64,000 nucleotides of DNA, from positions 1-64,000 of the forward strand of contig JARDZP010000003.1 in assembly GCA_029240795.1 (NCBI GenBank), written 5' to 3'. Positions 9,194-17,838 of this stretch are shown here, one piece after another. The position numbers and the translations under genes were made by a program. Each line of letters begins with the position of its first letter. The first letter of the stretch is position 1. The notes beneath the pieces were generated by a model. The model was not told where the DNA came from. It ran no database searches and worked only from the letters and a program-made list of their open reading frames with translations. Origin of the DNA: Haloplasmataceae bacterium. Lineage in GTDB: Bacteria > Bacillota_I > Bacilli_A > Haloplasmatales > Haloplasmataceae.

Positions 9194-10030
9194 ATGAATA
9201 ATATACTAACTTGTCCTGTTTGTAAAAATACATTAATTCTAAATGAAAATAGTTATATGTGTCCTAAAAAACATTCTTTTGATATTGGAAAAGAAAAATA
9301 TGTTAATTTACTATTAAATAGTTCACAATCTACAGGTGATGATAAACATATGATCCTGGCTCGAAATGCTTTCTTAGAGAAAGGCTATTATATCGATATC
9401 GCAAATAAATTGTTTGAAATCATTAAAAGTAGTCTACCTTCAAATGCTCATATTAATATTATAGATGCGGGTTGTGGAGAAGGATATTATTTAAACTATC
9501 TTTATGAATCCTTACAAGATAATATTATTTCTTATTATGGATTTGATATTTCTAAAAAGGCAGTTCAGATAGCTGCTAAACGCAATCAAAATATTAATTG
9601 GTTTGTGGGCAATGCCTTTAATATTCCTCTGCTTAATCATTCAATTGATTTTTTTATTTCTATGTTTGCTTTTTATAGTGTAAATGAAGTAGAAAGAATA
9701 TTAAATAATAATGGAATTGCGATTATTTTTAGAGCTGGTAAAAATCATTTAATTGAGTTAAAAAGTATTTTATATAATGAATTAAGTTTAAAAGACAGTA
9801 ATCATGAATTTGACAATGCTCGTTATATAATTGATAAGCAAAACTTACATTGTAAAATAGAAGTTAAGAGTAATGAGGATATTGAAAATTTATTATTAAT
9901 GACACCACACTATTGGAAAACAAAATTAGAAAATAAAGAATTACTTAAATACTATAATTCTCTTATATGTACACTTGATGTAGATATTTATTTAGTTAGT
10001 AAACACAAAAACACTTTAAATATCTTATAA
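9194..10030 (+). CDS. rlmA: 23S rRNA (guanine-N1)-methyltransferase, RlmA family
   Basis: 278 aa. An N-terminal zinc site of the RlmA/TlrB type (CPVC at 7-10, Cys23 and His27 within YMCPKKHSFD) is followed by GKEKYVNLLL, diagnostic of the family. The SAM motif DAGCGEGYYL lies near residues 96-105. RlmA enzymes methylate N1 of G745 or G748 in helix 35 of 23S rRNA; which one cannot be decided here. TTAGGTGAG precedes ATG. It stands upstream of an unrelated membrane gene with a 39-base gap. Confidence 0.85.
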   Translation: MNNILTCPVCKNTLILNENSYMCPKKHSFDIGKEKYVNLLLNSSQSTGDDKHMILARNAFLEKGYYIDIANKLFEIIKSSLPSNAHINIIDAGCGEGYYLNYLYESLQDNIISYYGFDISKKAVQIAAKRNQNINWFVGNAFNIPLLNHSIDFFISMFAFYSVNEVERILNNNGIAIIFRAGKNHLIELKSILYNELSLKDSNHEFDNARYIIDKQNLHCKIEVKSNEDIENLLLMTPHYWKTKLENKELLKYYNSLICTLDVDIYLVSKHKNTLNIL

Positions 10031-10069
10031 TTATAGTATAATATTAATATAAATGAAGGAGTGATTTAT

Positions 10070-10861
10070 GTGAAGTTTTTCAAATATGCGTTTAAACAAT
10101 CAGAAAAAGGCATAGGGAAAGTATTTTTGTTTTCATTATTATTAGCTTTTATAACAGTAATATCAGTAGTTGTTGCTATAGCTAAAGAAGTTTCATACAT
10201 GAATTCGGAAGAATTTTATAAAGAATTTGAAAGTGAATTTAATTGCGGTATTGATAATTATCAATTAAGTTGCAAAGAAGACTTATATGATTTTGGAACA
10301 GCAAAAATTGATTTAAACTATGATAGTAATGATCTTGAAATGGGTTATGAATTAATTTTAACTAAAACTAGTCTTATAACTAGTGAAGGTGAGAGGTCCT
10401 ATGAAAGTATTTTAACTTATTTTGATATAATGGAATCAGATTATACCATTGATGATGCAATTGATTTTATTAATTCAGCAATGCCTTTAGTGTATACATT
10501 AGTAATCATCTTTAGTTTGATTGGATTATTTATTTTCTATCCACTTGGTAACTTACTACTCGCTTTAATCGTTAGAGGAATAATAAATTCAGTATTTAAA
10601 ACTAGATTTGATTTCAAATCAATTTATAAAATCACGATTGTTACAACCTTACCATATGTGTTATTCAATGCGATTACCAGAATGATTTTTGGTCAAACAC
10701 TCTCAAACCAAGTCCCAATTATGATCCTAGCTGTCGTTATTGACTATGCAATTATATATGGCTTAACACATCTAGCCGTTAAAGAAGGTTTAAAAGATAA
10801 ACCGGTTGATCAAGTTATTGAAGGATCAGTTGTAGAAGAAAGTCCACGAGAAAATCAATAA
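10070..10861 (+). CDS. Integral membrane protein, possibly DUF1189-like
   Basis: About 263 aa. One N-terminal helix (about 20-42) is followed by an extracytoplasmic domain of roughly 100 residues with two cysteines in FNCGIDNYQLSCKED, then three to four C-terminal helices. The plan resembles DUF1189 proteins, but I hold that only loosely. GTG 10070 is taken as start because AAGGAG (10056-10061) sits eight bases upstream; GTG 10061 overlaps that site, and the overlapping ATG at 10068 is out of frame and runs straight into TGA. Confidence 0.6.
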   Translation: MKFFKYAFKQSEKGIGKVFLFSLLLAFITVISVVVAIAKEVSYMNSEEFYKEFESEFNCGIDNYQLSCKEDLYDFGTAKIDLNYDSNDLEMGYELILTKTSLITSEGERSYESILTYFDIMESDYTIDDAIDFINSAMPLVYTLVIIFSLIGLFIFYPLGNLLLALIVRGIINSVFKTRFDFKSIYKITIVTTLPYVLFNAITRMIFGQTLSNQVPIMILAVVIDYAIIYGLTHLAVKEGLKDKPVDQVIEGSVVEESPRENQ

Positions 10862-10872
10862 TAATATTTAAA

Positions 10873-10890
10873 AGTACTCGCAGGAGTACT
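10873..10890 (+). terminator. Rho-independent terminator
   Basis: AGTACTC (10873-10879), loop GCAG, GAGTACT (10884-10890), then a run of eight T. Confidence 0.85.
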
Positions 10891-10977
10891 TTTTTTTACC
10901 ATGGAGTTTACTTAATTTTGGGAAACTAGGAGTTAGTTTATGAGTTATCCGACTATAGTAATAAAGGGTTAAAAAAT

Positions 10978-11001
10978 GAGTCTATACGAAAGTATAGACT
11001 C
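10978..11001. terminator. GAAA-tetraloop terminator, serves the minus-strand gene
   Basis: GAGTCTATAC (10978-10987) and GTATAGACTC (10992-11001) form a ten-pair stem with loop GAAA. On the minus strand it is followed by ATTTTTTAA, on the plus strand by TAGCTTTTT, so it can act both ways. Confidence 0.85.
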
Positions 11002-11008
11002 TAGCTTT

Positions 11009-11545
11009 TTAATATTCTCTTTCAATGATCTCAACTTGATTGTTAGTATGGCTTAAGATATAATTTAAAAACTCTTCATATTCATTATTGATAAACACTC
11101 TTAAGGGGATAATCATATTTTCTTTTTTAGTGTGAATAATTAGGTAATCCTTTGTTTTGTTTATTATAGTTATCTTATTTGAAAATATAAAATACTCAAA
11201 ATTTTCAAAATCTTTTAAGTAAATACCCTCATCATCAAGTCTAATAAACATTTCTTGTTTAGTTTCTTTTTCGATATATGAAACATTTTGATATCTCTTC
11301 AATAATAATTTTTTTCCATTTGTGATAAAAAAGAGGAAAATAAGTATTAAAGTAAATGCGACCCATTGAAAGACAAATGCATCAATACCTAATCTTTGAA
11401 AGCCAGATAGAGTTACAACAAGGAATAGAAGTAATAAAACATAATGATAAATCTTTTCGAACTTAACTTTATTTCTTAATGTGTCTAGTGTAACTAATTT
11501 ATAAAATTCAAAGTCATTTTTTGTAAATACATAATTAAATTCCAT
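11009..11545 (-). CDS. YcxB-like membrane protein
   Basis: 178 aa. Same plan as the protein at 2592-3101: an N-terminal FNYVFTKNDFEFYKLV segment, two hydrophobic helices (about 35-50 and 56-74), then a soluble region with FENFEYFIFSNKITIINKTK and IIPLRVF. This matches the YcxB-like C-terminal domain pattern (a short beta-rich domain ending in a conserved Ile-Ile-Pro segment). Function unknown. The ATG has a weak upstream AAGGATG. It is a single transcript closed by the tetraloop terminator. Confidence 0.55.
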   Translation of the reverse strand: MEFNYVFTKNDFEFYKLVTLDTLRNKVKFEKIYHYVLLLLFLVVTLSGFQRLGIDAFVFQWVAFTLILIFLFFITNGKKLLLKRYQNVSYIEKETKQEMFIRLDDEGIYLKDFENFEYFIFSNKITIINKTKDYLIIHTKKENMIIPLRVFINNEYEEFLNYILSHTNNQVEIIEREY

Positions 11546-11669
11546 ATATATCCATCCTTTAAATATAAATTTATTATATGTTATATTGAAAATAATATCA
11601 ATAACTAATCTTTATTATAGTAATTAATATAAAAATTAGCTATAATATTAATTAATATAGAGGTGAAAT

Positions 11670-12275
11670 ATGTTAATTAAATTAGATGAAATTGAACAAC
11701 TTATTCGAAAAGATCAAAAATTAGGAAATATTATTAATCAAATTGGTGATCTTGAGATTAAATTGGACGAAAATTATTTTAACTCATTAGCTAATTCAAT
11801 CATAGGACAACAACTATCGATGAAAGCTGCTAGTACGATTATAAATCGATTCAATACATTATGTGGTGAAATTACTCCAAATAATATTTTAAATTTAAGC
11901 GATGAATCGATTAGAGAAGTTGGAGTATCAAGACCTAAAATTAGTTATATTAAAGACTTGGCACAAAAAGTAAGTAAAAATGTGATTGATTTGGAACATA
12001 TAGCTGAATTAAGTGATGAAGCAATTATCCAAAACCTTACGAAAGTTAAAGGAATTGGTGAATGGACAGCTCAAATGTTTTTAATTTTTACTTTAGGTAG
12101 GAAAGATGTATTACCTGATAAAGACTTAGGAATTAAAAAAGCGATTAAACTTTTATATCAATTAGAAGATTTACCAGATACAATTAAAATCCATGAGATA
12201 GGTTCAATTTGGGAACCCTATCGATCTGTAGCTTCTTTATATTTATGGAGAGCGCTAGATAGAAAAATAATTTAA
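11670..12275 (+). CDS. DNA-3-methyladenine glycosylase II (AlkA-like, HhH-GPD)
   Basis: 201 aa, matching AlkA-family enzymes that lack the extra N-terminal domain. The helix-hairpin-helix is VKGIGEWTAQMFLIF (126-140), followed by LPDKDLG, where Asp152 is the expected catalytic aspartate. SIIGQQLS (43-50) is the conserved upstream segment. The enzyme removes alkylated purines in base excision repair. AGAGGTGAAAT precedes ATG. The next gene (coiA-like) begins nine bases after the stop, so the two probably share a transcript. Confidence 0.88.
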   Translation: MLIKLDEIEQLIRKDQKLGNIINQIGDLEIKLDENYFNSLANSIIGQQLSMKAASTIINRFNTLCGEITPNNILNLSDESIREVGVSRPKISYIKDLAQKVSKNVIDLEHIAELSDEAIIQNLTKVKGIGEWTAQMFLIFTLGRKDVLPDKDLGIKKAIKLLYQLEDLPDTIKIHEIGSIWEPYRSVASLYLWRALDRKII

Positions 12276-12284
12276 GGTGATAGT

Positions 12285-13313
12285 TTGGAGAGATGTACGT
12301 ATTTAGGGAAAAGTATCTATGCAGACAAAGTTAAATTAGATTTTTGTGAAGAACAACTGATAAGAAATTCGGGAAGAGAAAGAAAGTTGTTTTGTTATGA
12401 CTGTGGAAAACCAGTAATATATAAAAGAGGCGAAATACGTGATGCTCATTTCGCTCATCTAGATCACTCAGACGAATGTGATTATGAGGAATACTCGAAA
12501 TATTGTGCAAAAAGATCGCCTAGTTGGAAAATAGTAAAAGAGATCATTAACTACCATTTCTCAAATATTTATCCTCATGCGATTATTGAACGAGATGAAA
12601 GGTTATTCAAAGGTCATTATACAGACTTTTATATCAAGTTAGAGAGTGGATTAGAAATCGCAATTGAAATTGATGATAAAACTATGACTTCAAAGAATTT
12701 ATCAAACTTTTATGATAAATATAATGAATTACAACTAAATGTTGATTGGATTGTTTTAGATTCAGTCAAAACATTTAATTATGATTATCAATCCTATTAC
12801 ATCAAAAGAGCAAGGTTAAATGAATCAATCAATCATTCTGTTATTGTTGTGGATAAAAGTGATTATACTTTTTGTATGTATAAATTAGATACGAAAAAAT
12901 ATATTTATTCTGATTCAAATATTTGTAAATTCACAGAAAATGTATTTTCATATATATTTGATTTTGAAAAATTAAGAATTTCTGAAAAGGGCTTATATAT
13001 TGATGAATTTGAAAGTGAATATCAAAAGTGGTTAGGTAAAAGATTATATGAATTTAAACAAAGAGATATAGAGTTAAATAAAAGTAAACAAAGTTACTGG
13101 GATGAAGATCATTATATAGAAATCATTAATAGAATTATGAGCGGAGAAAAAAGTTTAATTGATGATGTAGTTATTAGATTATCTCAAGATGAAAATAAAC
13201 TCGAAATTGTTATTTTCGAACAATTATATAATGGTTTTAAGGATACAGATCTTAATAATTACATAGACATTTTTGAAACTATAATAAACAAAATCAAGGA
13301 AACTCAATTATGA
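12285..13313 (+). CDS. coiA: CoiA-like competence nuclease family protein
   Basis: 342 aa, starting at TTG 12285 behind AAGGTGATAG. The N-terminus has a zinc-ribbon-like pattern typical of CoiA: FCYDCGKPVIYKRG (Cys37, Cys40), DAHFAH (His55, His58), then H61 and C65. A candidate restriction-type nuclease core follows: Asp114 in TDFYIKL and IAIEIDDK (Glu128, Lys132). CoiA acts in natural transformation in Gram-positive bacteria; no other competence gene is visible here. The last ~130 residues are variable. Its stop codon lies inside the terminator stem. Confidence 0.75.
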   Translation: MERCTYLGKSIYADKVKLDFCEEQLIRNSGRERKLFCYDCGKPVIYKRGEIRDAHFAHLDHSDECDYEEYSKYCAKRSPSWKIVKEIINYHFSNIYPHAIIERDERLFKGHYTDFYIKLESGLEIAIEIDDKTMTSKNLSNFYDKYNELQLNVDWIVLDSVKTFNYDYQSYYIKRARLNESINHSVIVVDKSDYTFCMYKLDTKKYIYSDSNICKFTENVFSYIFDFEKLRISEKGLYIDEFESEYQKWLGKRLYEFKQRDIELNKSKQSYWDEDHYIEIINRIMSGEKSLIDDVVIRLSQDENKLEIVIFEQLYNGFKDTDLNNYIDIFETIINKIKETQL

Positions 13314-13322
13314 GTTTCCTTG
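13295..13322 (+). terminator. Terminator overlapping the coiA stop codon
   Basis: CAAGGAAACTCA (13295-13306), loop ATTA, TGAGTTTCCTTG (13311-13322), then TTTTT. The coiA TGA is the first triplet of the right arm. Confidence 0.85.
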
Positions 13323-13327
13323 TTTTT

Positions 13328-13622
13328 CTAAATAAGTAAAAAAAAGATGAATAGTTCATTGTCTTTTTCATCTTTTACGATATCTTCAAATCGATCTAAT
13401 ATAATAATAGGTGTGATTTTTTATAAAGTTATTAAATTCATCATATGGTATGAATATCAATATTTGTAAAGTACATAGATTGAAATGGTTCATCAAAATT
13501 AATTTCAATACTATTACTATTTGCATTAAAAATATTGATCACTTGTTTTAAAATGACTTTACTACTACCAAATAATTAGCTGCCTCTTCGACTGTTAATA
13601 ATGTTTGTAAATCTACTTTCAA
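13328..13622 (-). pseudogene. Frameshifted small gene, N-terminus excisionase-like
   Basis: On the minus strand GAGGGG (13629-13634) precedes TTG 13622, which opens MKVDLQTLLTVEEAANYLVV. Reading then shifts frame to KVILKQVINIFNANSN, then IEINFDEPFQSMYFTNIDIH, shifts again to PYDEFNNFIKNHT, and again to IIILDRFEDIVKDEKDNEL, ending at TAG 13328. At least three frame changes are needed, so it cannot make one protein. The opening LTVEEAANYL-x-V resembles excisionase/HTH_17 proteins, but the rest is not recognised. Confidence 0.5.
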
Positions 13623-13907
13623 AATATTCCCCTCGTTTTATTAATATTATAACAAAAATCATCTTATAAAATAACAATATTAATATTTGATTTATTTTAA
13701 CCTATCTAATGTTTTTCAATTCTTTAATTATCCTATTTTTTAATCTATTTTTACAAAATATAGTCTATATGTATTAATTGTCTATCTCGCTTAAAATCAA
13801 ACTCATATCCAGTTTCAAATTAGCGATTTTTAAAATAAAAGCAGTTTAAAGTGCTTTTTTAATTAATACATTGTATAATTTATATAGAACTTTAAAAGGA
13901 GTTATTA
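13623..13907. other. Intergenic region, no gene seen
   Basis: 285 bases, very AT-rich, with stops in all frames. A short hairpin (AAAAGCA ... TGCTTTT, about 13837-13858) lies before the MFS gene, and TGTATAAT at about 13871-13878 could be its -10 box. Nothing else stands out. Confidence 0.5.
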
Positions 13908-15062
13908 ATGGAAATTAAAAATTATAAACAATCGTTATTTTGTACTGTAACTATTCTATTTTGGTTTTCAACATATGCATATGTACCGATATTTACTAAT
14001 TATTTAAACAGTTTAGGTGCATCATCCAAAATGGTAGGATTAATTGCGGGTTCATATGGTTTTACACAAATGATCTTAAGAATTCCTTTAGGAATATTAT
14101 CTGATAAAATTCAAAGAAGAAAATTATTTATTATTTTAGGTTTATTGTTTACATTAATAAGTGGTGCTGGTTTACTATTCACTAGAAATAATCTTTATTT
14201 GATTTTATTATTTAGAGCAATAGCTGGTGTAGCTGCCTCAACTTGGGTTAGTTTCACAGTTCTTTATACCAGTTATTATAATAAGAGTCATACTTCAAAA
14301 GCAATAGGAACAATAAACTTCTTTAATAATACGGGACAAATGCTTGCGATGTTAATTGGTGGACTTGCCGTTCAATTGTTTAGTTGGCATGCATCATTTA
14401 CATTATCAACTATTTCAGGATTAATTGGTTTACTATTATCTTTTTTTATTATCGAAAATAATGATGAAAACAAAGAAAAAATTACGTTAAAAGGTGTATT
14501 AAGTGTTATATCTAATCATAAGCTAATTCTCGCAACCTTATTTGCGATCATTGCCCAAATGATTACATTCGCAACTGCTTTTAGTTTTACTACAAAACAT
14601 GCAATTAATATTGGTGTTACAAATTTTGAACTTGGTATCCTTTCGTTTGCATCAACTTTGCCAACAGCTATTGCGGCATTAATTGGCGGTAGATATTTGG
14701 GTCAAAAGTTTGGTGAAAAACGTATGATCATTATAGGTTTTATACTATTAGGAATTTTTACTTTGGTAATACCATTTACAAATACATTTACTTCGTTGTT
14801 AATAACACAATTTATATCTGGAATAGGACGAGGATTATCTTTTCCACTTTTAATGTCTTTAAGTATAAAAGACATTAATCCTAATAAACAGTCAACAGCA
14901 ATGGGAATTTTTCAAGCCTTATATGGAATTGGGATGACAATAGGCCCAATTATAATGGGATACTTAATCGATAATATTTCACTTATGGTTGGATTTGTAA
15001 GTTTTGGCTTGTTAGGTTGTATAACTTCATTGATGTTTTATTTAACAACAAAGAAAATATAA
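13908..15062 (+). CDS. MFS transporter
   Basis: 384 aa with 12 predicted helices. The loop between helices 2 and 3 reads GILSDKIQRRK, the classic MFS motif A, and the second half has a related GRYLGQKFGEKR. The protein belongs to the drug/efflux-like branch judging by length and motif A, but its substrate is unknown. AAAAGGAG precedes ATG. The gene is single, convergent with the Gly/Phe repeat protein across a small hairpin. Confidence 0.82.
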   Translation: MEIKNYKQSLFCTVTILFWFSTYAYVPIFTNYLNSLGASSKMVGLIAGSYGFTQMILRIPLGILSDKIQRRKLFIILGLLFTLISGAGLLFTRNNLYLILLFRAIAGVAASTWVSFTVLYTSYYNKSHTSKAIGTINFFNNTGQMLAMLIGGLAVQLFSWHASFTLSTISGLIGLLLSFFIIENNDENKEKITLKGVLSVISNHKLILATLFAIIAQMITFATAFSFTTKHAINIGVTNFELGILSFASTLPTAIAALIGGRYLGQKFGEKRMIIIGFILLGIFTLVIPFTNTFTSLLITQFISGIGRGLSFPLLMSLSIKDINPNKQSTAMGIFQALYGIGMTIGPIIMGYLIDNISLMVGFVSFGLLGCITSLMFYLTTKKI

Positions 15063-15064
15063 AA

Positions 15065-15082
15065 GACCATCAAATGATGGTC
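15065..15082. terminator. Shared terminator hairpin of two convergent genes
   Basis: GACCATCA (15065-15072) and TGATGGTC (15075-15082). The T-run is better on the minus strand (TCTTTTATA), favouring the gene at 15094-15378. Confidence 0.65.
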
Positions 15083-15093
15083 CTTAAATTATA

Positions 15094-15378
15094 TTAATAC
15101 CATGGACGTGGACGTCTACGTGGGAAGAATGGAAAGAAAGGAAAGAAAGGGAAAAATGGGAAGAATGGAAAGAATGGAAAGAAGGGGAATCTACCAGGGC
15201 GACCAAAGCCAAAACCACCGAATCCACCAGGGCGACCAAAGCCAAAACCACCGAATCCACCAGGGCGACCAAAGCCCATACCACCGAATCCACCAGGGCC
15301 ACCAAAGCCCATACCACCGAATCCACCAGGGCCACCAAAGCCCATAGAAATTCTATTATCAGGATAATATTCTTGCAT
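15094..15378 (-). CDS. Low-complexity Gly/Phe and Phe-Phe-Pro repeat protein
   Basis: 94 aa. GGAGG then TTAAAT precede ATG, so this strand is the coding one. After MQEYYPDNRISM come five 11-residue units of the form GFGxPGGFGGx, where x changes from G/M to R/F along the array. Then follows FP plus seven consecutive FFP triplets, and the protein ends RRRPRPWY. No signal peptide or membrane helix is evident. Glycine-aromatic repeats suggest a structural, coat-like or self-associating protein. I know no family with the FFP array, and function is unknown. Confidence 0.7.
   Translation of the reverse strand: MQEYYPDNRISMGFGGPGGFGGMGFGGPGGFGGMGFGRPGGFGGFGFGRPGGFGGFGFGRPGRFPFFPFFPFFPFFPFFPFFPFFPRRRPRPWY
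15194..15344. repeat. Five 33-bp tandem repeats inside the Gly/Phe gene
   Basis: CCAGGG recurs at 15194, 15227, 15260, 15293 and 15326, a strict 33-base period (11 codons). Neighbouring units differ by a few bases. A 9-base period array encoding the FFP triplets follows at about 15122-15185. Confidence 0.9.
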
Positions 15379-15540
15379 ATTTAACCTCCGTAAATTATTG
15401 AAAAGTATATGAAAAAATAGGTAATTATATAGCTTTTCAGTTTAATTTATGCGAAAAAAATAAATATGAATGGGCGGAGTATTTGATTATAAAAATAATT
15501 TGGAGAAAATATTAAAAAAGGAAATTAAAAGGTTGAATAT

Positions 15541-16590
15541 ATGAAAACAAAAATTGTTCTAATGGATGAATTTAATATTAACGAAGAAATTATAAATGAA
15601 GCAGGTCGTGTGATTAAAGATGGAGGTCTTGTCGCATTTCCAACTGAAACTGTTTATGGTCTTGGCGCAAATGCCTTAAATGGTGAAGCAGTAAAGAAAA
15701 TCTTTATCGCGAAAGGTAGGCCACAGGATAATCCTTTAATAGTTCATGTTTCTAATAAAAATATTAATCATTTAGTAAGTGAGATCCCTTTTGTTGCTCA
15801 AAATTTGATTAATAAATTTTGGCCAGGTCCACTAACAGTTATATTATCAAAATCAAAAATTATCCCCAAGGAAACATGCGCTAATTTAGATACTGTTGGC
15901 ATAAGAATGCCTGCTAATCAAATAGCGTTAAAGTTAATCGAATCTGCAGGTTTTCCGATTGCTGCTCCTTCTGCAAACCTATCTGGTAGACCAAGCCCTA
16001 CAGAGGTTTCACGATGTATAGAAGATTTAGAAGGTAAAATAGATTTTATTATTGGTGGAGATAAGAGTAATATCGGTTTAGAATCAACGATAGTTGATTG
16101 TACAGAATATCCTCCAGTTGTATTAAGACCGGGTGGGATAACCCTAGAAATGCTTCATGAAATTGATGAAAATATTTATTTAGACCCTTCATTAATGAAA
16201 GAACCATCACTTGACTTAAAACCAAAAGCTCCAGGTATGAAGTATCGTCACTACGCACCTAAAGCTGATGTAAAAATTATTGAGGGAGATATTAATAAAA
16301 CAGTAGAAAAAATCAATCATATGATTATTAAATATAACAACGAAAATAAAAAAGTAGGTGTTTTAGCTACTGATGAAACGAAAGATCTCTATCAAAACTG
16401 TATTGTTTTGTCTTTAGGAAATCGTAACAACCTATTTACAGTTGCACAGAATCTATTTGAGGTATTAAGATCATTAGATGATCAAAATGTTGATATAATT
16501 CTATCTGAAAGTTTTGAAGAGAATGGTGTAGGAATAGCGATAATGAATCGATTACGTAAAGCGGCAGCTTTTGATATCATTAAATTATGA
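15541..16590 (+). CDS. sua5: Threonylcarbamoyl-AMP synthase (Sua5/YwlC type)
   Basis: 349 aa. Residues ~10-200 are the YrdC/TsaC domain (VAFPTETVYGLGANA, KGRPQDNPLIVH, SAPSANLSGRPSPT). The extra C-terminal ~140 residues are the Sua5 domain, joined through PKAPGMKYRHYAPKA. The enzyme makes threonylcarbamoyl-AMP from threonine, bicarbonate and ATP for the t6A37 modification of ANN-decoding tRNAs. AAAAGGTTG precedes ATG. Its end overlaps the end of the minus-strand DUF421 gene by six bases. Confidence 0.93.
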   Translation: MKTKIVLMDEFNINEEIINEAGRVIKDGGLVAFPTETVYGLGANALNGEAVKKIFIAKGRPQDNPLIVHVSNKNINHLVSEIPFVAQNLINKFWPGPLTVILSKSKIIPKETCANLDTVGIRMPANQIALKLIESAGFPIAAPSANLSGRPSPTEVSRCIEDLEGKIDFIIGGDKSNIGLESTIVDCTEYPPVVLRPGGITLEMLHEIDENIYLDPSLMKEPSLDLKPKAPGMKYRHYAPKADVKIIEGDINKTVEKINHMIIKYNNENKKVGVLATDETKDLYQNCIVLSLGNRNNLFTVAQNLFEVLRSLDDQNVDIILSESFEENGVGIAIMNRLRKAAAFDIIKL

Positions 16591-17277
16591 TTTAGATCTT
16601 TTTTGATAATAAAACCCTTCACTAATGCTGTATTCAGCATATAATACATCTTTAATATTATTGATGTAATCTGATCTAAGTTCATTCTCAATCATTTCAA
16701 TATTTATGCCGATTATTTTTAAGTTTTCTTCAATTACCTCACCATCAAGGATAATAGGCAAATTTAAAGTTGAAGAAGGTTCAGAATTTACTTTTAAATC
16801 TGCTTTTGATGGAGAATTGAATTGATCTCTTTTCTTTACAGAAAGTTGACCATTTATTTCAATAATCGCGTATTCTACTTCACGCAAAGAAAATACATCT
16901 TTACTTCTTAACATACTTGTTAATTCATCAAAATCTATATTTTCTTTCTTTAATAAAGTAAAATTTATTATTCCATCTTTTATTACCAAATGTGGACTAC
17001 CGATTACTAATTTGCGAACTATTCTAAATCTCTCAGTTAGTTTTTCAATAATAAATACTAGAAAGGTCCACAAGGTGATTGCATATAAAATAAAATAGAG
17101 GTTAGTATCTTGATCATACATCGCATTTCCTACAATTTCACCTAAAATAACTGCTGATATAAAATCGAACGGTGATATTTGTGAGACTTGTCTTTTACCT
17201 GTAATTTTTAGACTGATTAATAATCCGAAAAACCCCACTATTAATTCAATAGTTAAAGAAAGAAATATTTCAGGCAT
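16585..17277 (-). CDS. DUF421 membrane protein (YetF/YcaP family)
   Basis: 230 aa from ATG 17277, chosen because AAGGAGG stands directly before it; the frame is open to 17292. Three N-terminal helices carry the DUF421 signature GKRQVSQISPFDFISAVILGEI (residues ~26-47). They are followed by the cytoplasmic region with GSPHLVIKDG, LTSMLRSKDVFSLREVEYAIIE and NGQLSVKKR. The family is common in Bacillus relatives (YetF, YdfR) and its function is not established. It overlaps sua5 tail to tail by six bases. Confidence 0.85.
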   Translation of the reverse strand: MPEIFLSLTIELIVGFFGLLISLKITGKRQVSQISPFDFISAVILGEIVGNAMYDQDTNLYFILYAITLWTFLVFIIEKLTERFRIVRKLVIGSPHLVIKDGIINFTLLKKENIDFDELTSMLRSKDVFSLREVEYAIIEINGQLSVKKRDQFNSPSKADLKVNSEPSSTLNLPIILDGEVIEENLKIIGINIEMIENELRSDYINNIKDVLYAEYSISEGFYYQKRSKS

Positions 17278-17398
17278 AATATCCTCCTTCATATCAATAC
17301 TTATATTTTACCTAGTATTTAAAATGTTATGCTTTTCTTTTTTGCAAAGTCTGATTGAGACTTACTAGTAAATAATGAAAAAAACGGTGTCAAATGAA

Positions 17399-17443
17399 AA
17401 AAGACCAATGGTCTTTGAGGCTGCTGAATTGGTGGCCTCTTTT
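17399..17443. terminator. Tandem hairpins between two minus-strand genes
   Basis: AAAGACCAATGGTCTTT (about 17400-17416) is followed by GAGGC ... GCCTC and TTTT (about 17417-17443). On the minus strand the first hairpin also ends in TTTTTT, so these may back up the terminator of the gene at 17522. Confidence 0.5.
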
Positions 17444-17484
17444 GAATAATTATCATTTTAAAATATAAAAAATCATTAAAAAAA

Positions 17485-17504
17485 GGGATGCATGATTACA
17501 TCCC
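17485..17504 (-). terminator. Terminator of the zinc-ribbon gene
   Basis: GGGATG (17485-17490) pairs with CATCCC (17499-17504). The minus strand continues TTTTTTTA. Confidence 0.7.
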
Positions 17505-17521
17505 ATTTTCTGTGTGATTAA

Positions 17522-17740
17522 TTAATTTTTAAAAGTATTTATAATTTTTACTAAGTCATGCTCATTTTCAATCCATTCCTCTAAGTAACCACATTTACAA
17601 CAAATATACATGGTAGGAAATACTGCTCCACTTATAAGACCTTTTGTAAAAATAGTATTTCTTGGACCTTTATTAAAACCATATTTAGCTTTAACAATTT
17701 CATTAGAATTACATTTTGGACATATTTTAGTATTCTTCAA
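17522..17740 (-). CDS. Small zinc-ribbon protein
   Basis: 72 aa from TTG 17740, chosen since GAAAGGGTG (17747-17755) precedes it. Upstream codons also stay open, but without a ribosome site. Two CxxC pairs, CPKC near the N-terminus and CCKC in the middle (YICCKCGYLEEWI), make a likely zinc ribbon around a GLISGAVFPT hydrophobic stretch. It resembles small Firmicute zinc-ribbon proteins of unknown role. It lies downstream of the ABC exporter on the same strand, 98 bases apart from it. Confidence 0.6.
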   Translation of the reverse strand: MKNTKICPKCNSNEIVKAKYGFNKGPRNTIFTKGLISGAVFPTMYICCKCGYLEEWIENEHDLVKIINTFKN

Positions 17741-17838
17741 AAACTTCACCCTTTCTAATAAATCTATTTTAAGGATATCATTTTTTACTACAAGAGTAAA
17801 ATATATCTTAATCATTCATTGTTTTTAATGATATTTTT

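Noticed and set aside
15194-15344. Regular repeats resembling a CRISPR array
   Set aside because: The 33-base units are directly adjacent with no spacers and they encode an 11-residue protein repeat.
15102-15347. Open frame on the plus strand opposite the Gly/Phe repeat gene
   Set aside because: It exists only because of the tandem repeats, lacks a ribosome site, and the minus strand has a strong GGAGG start.
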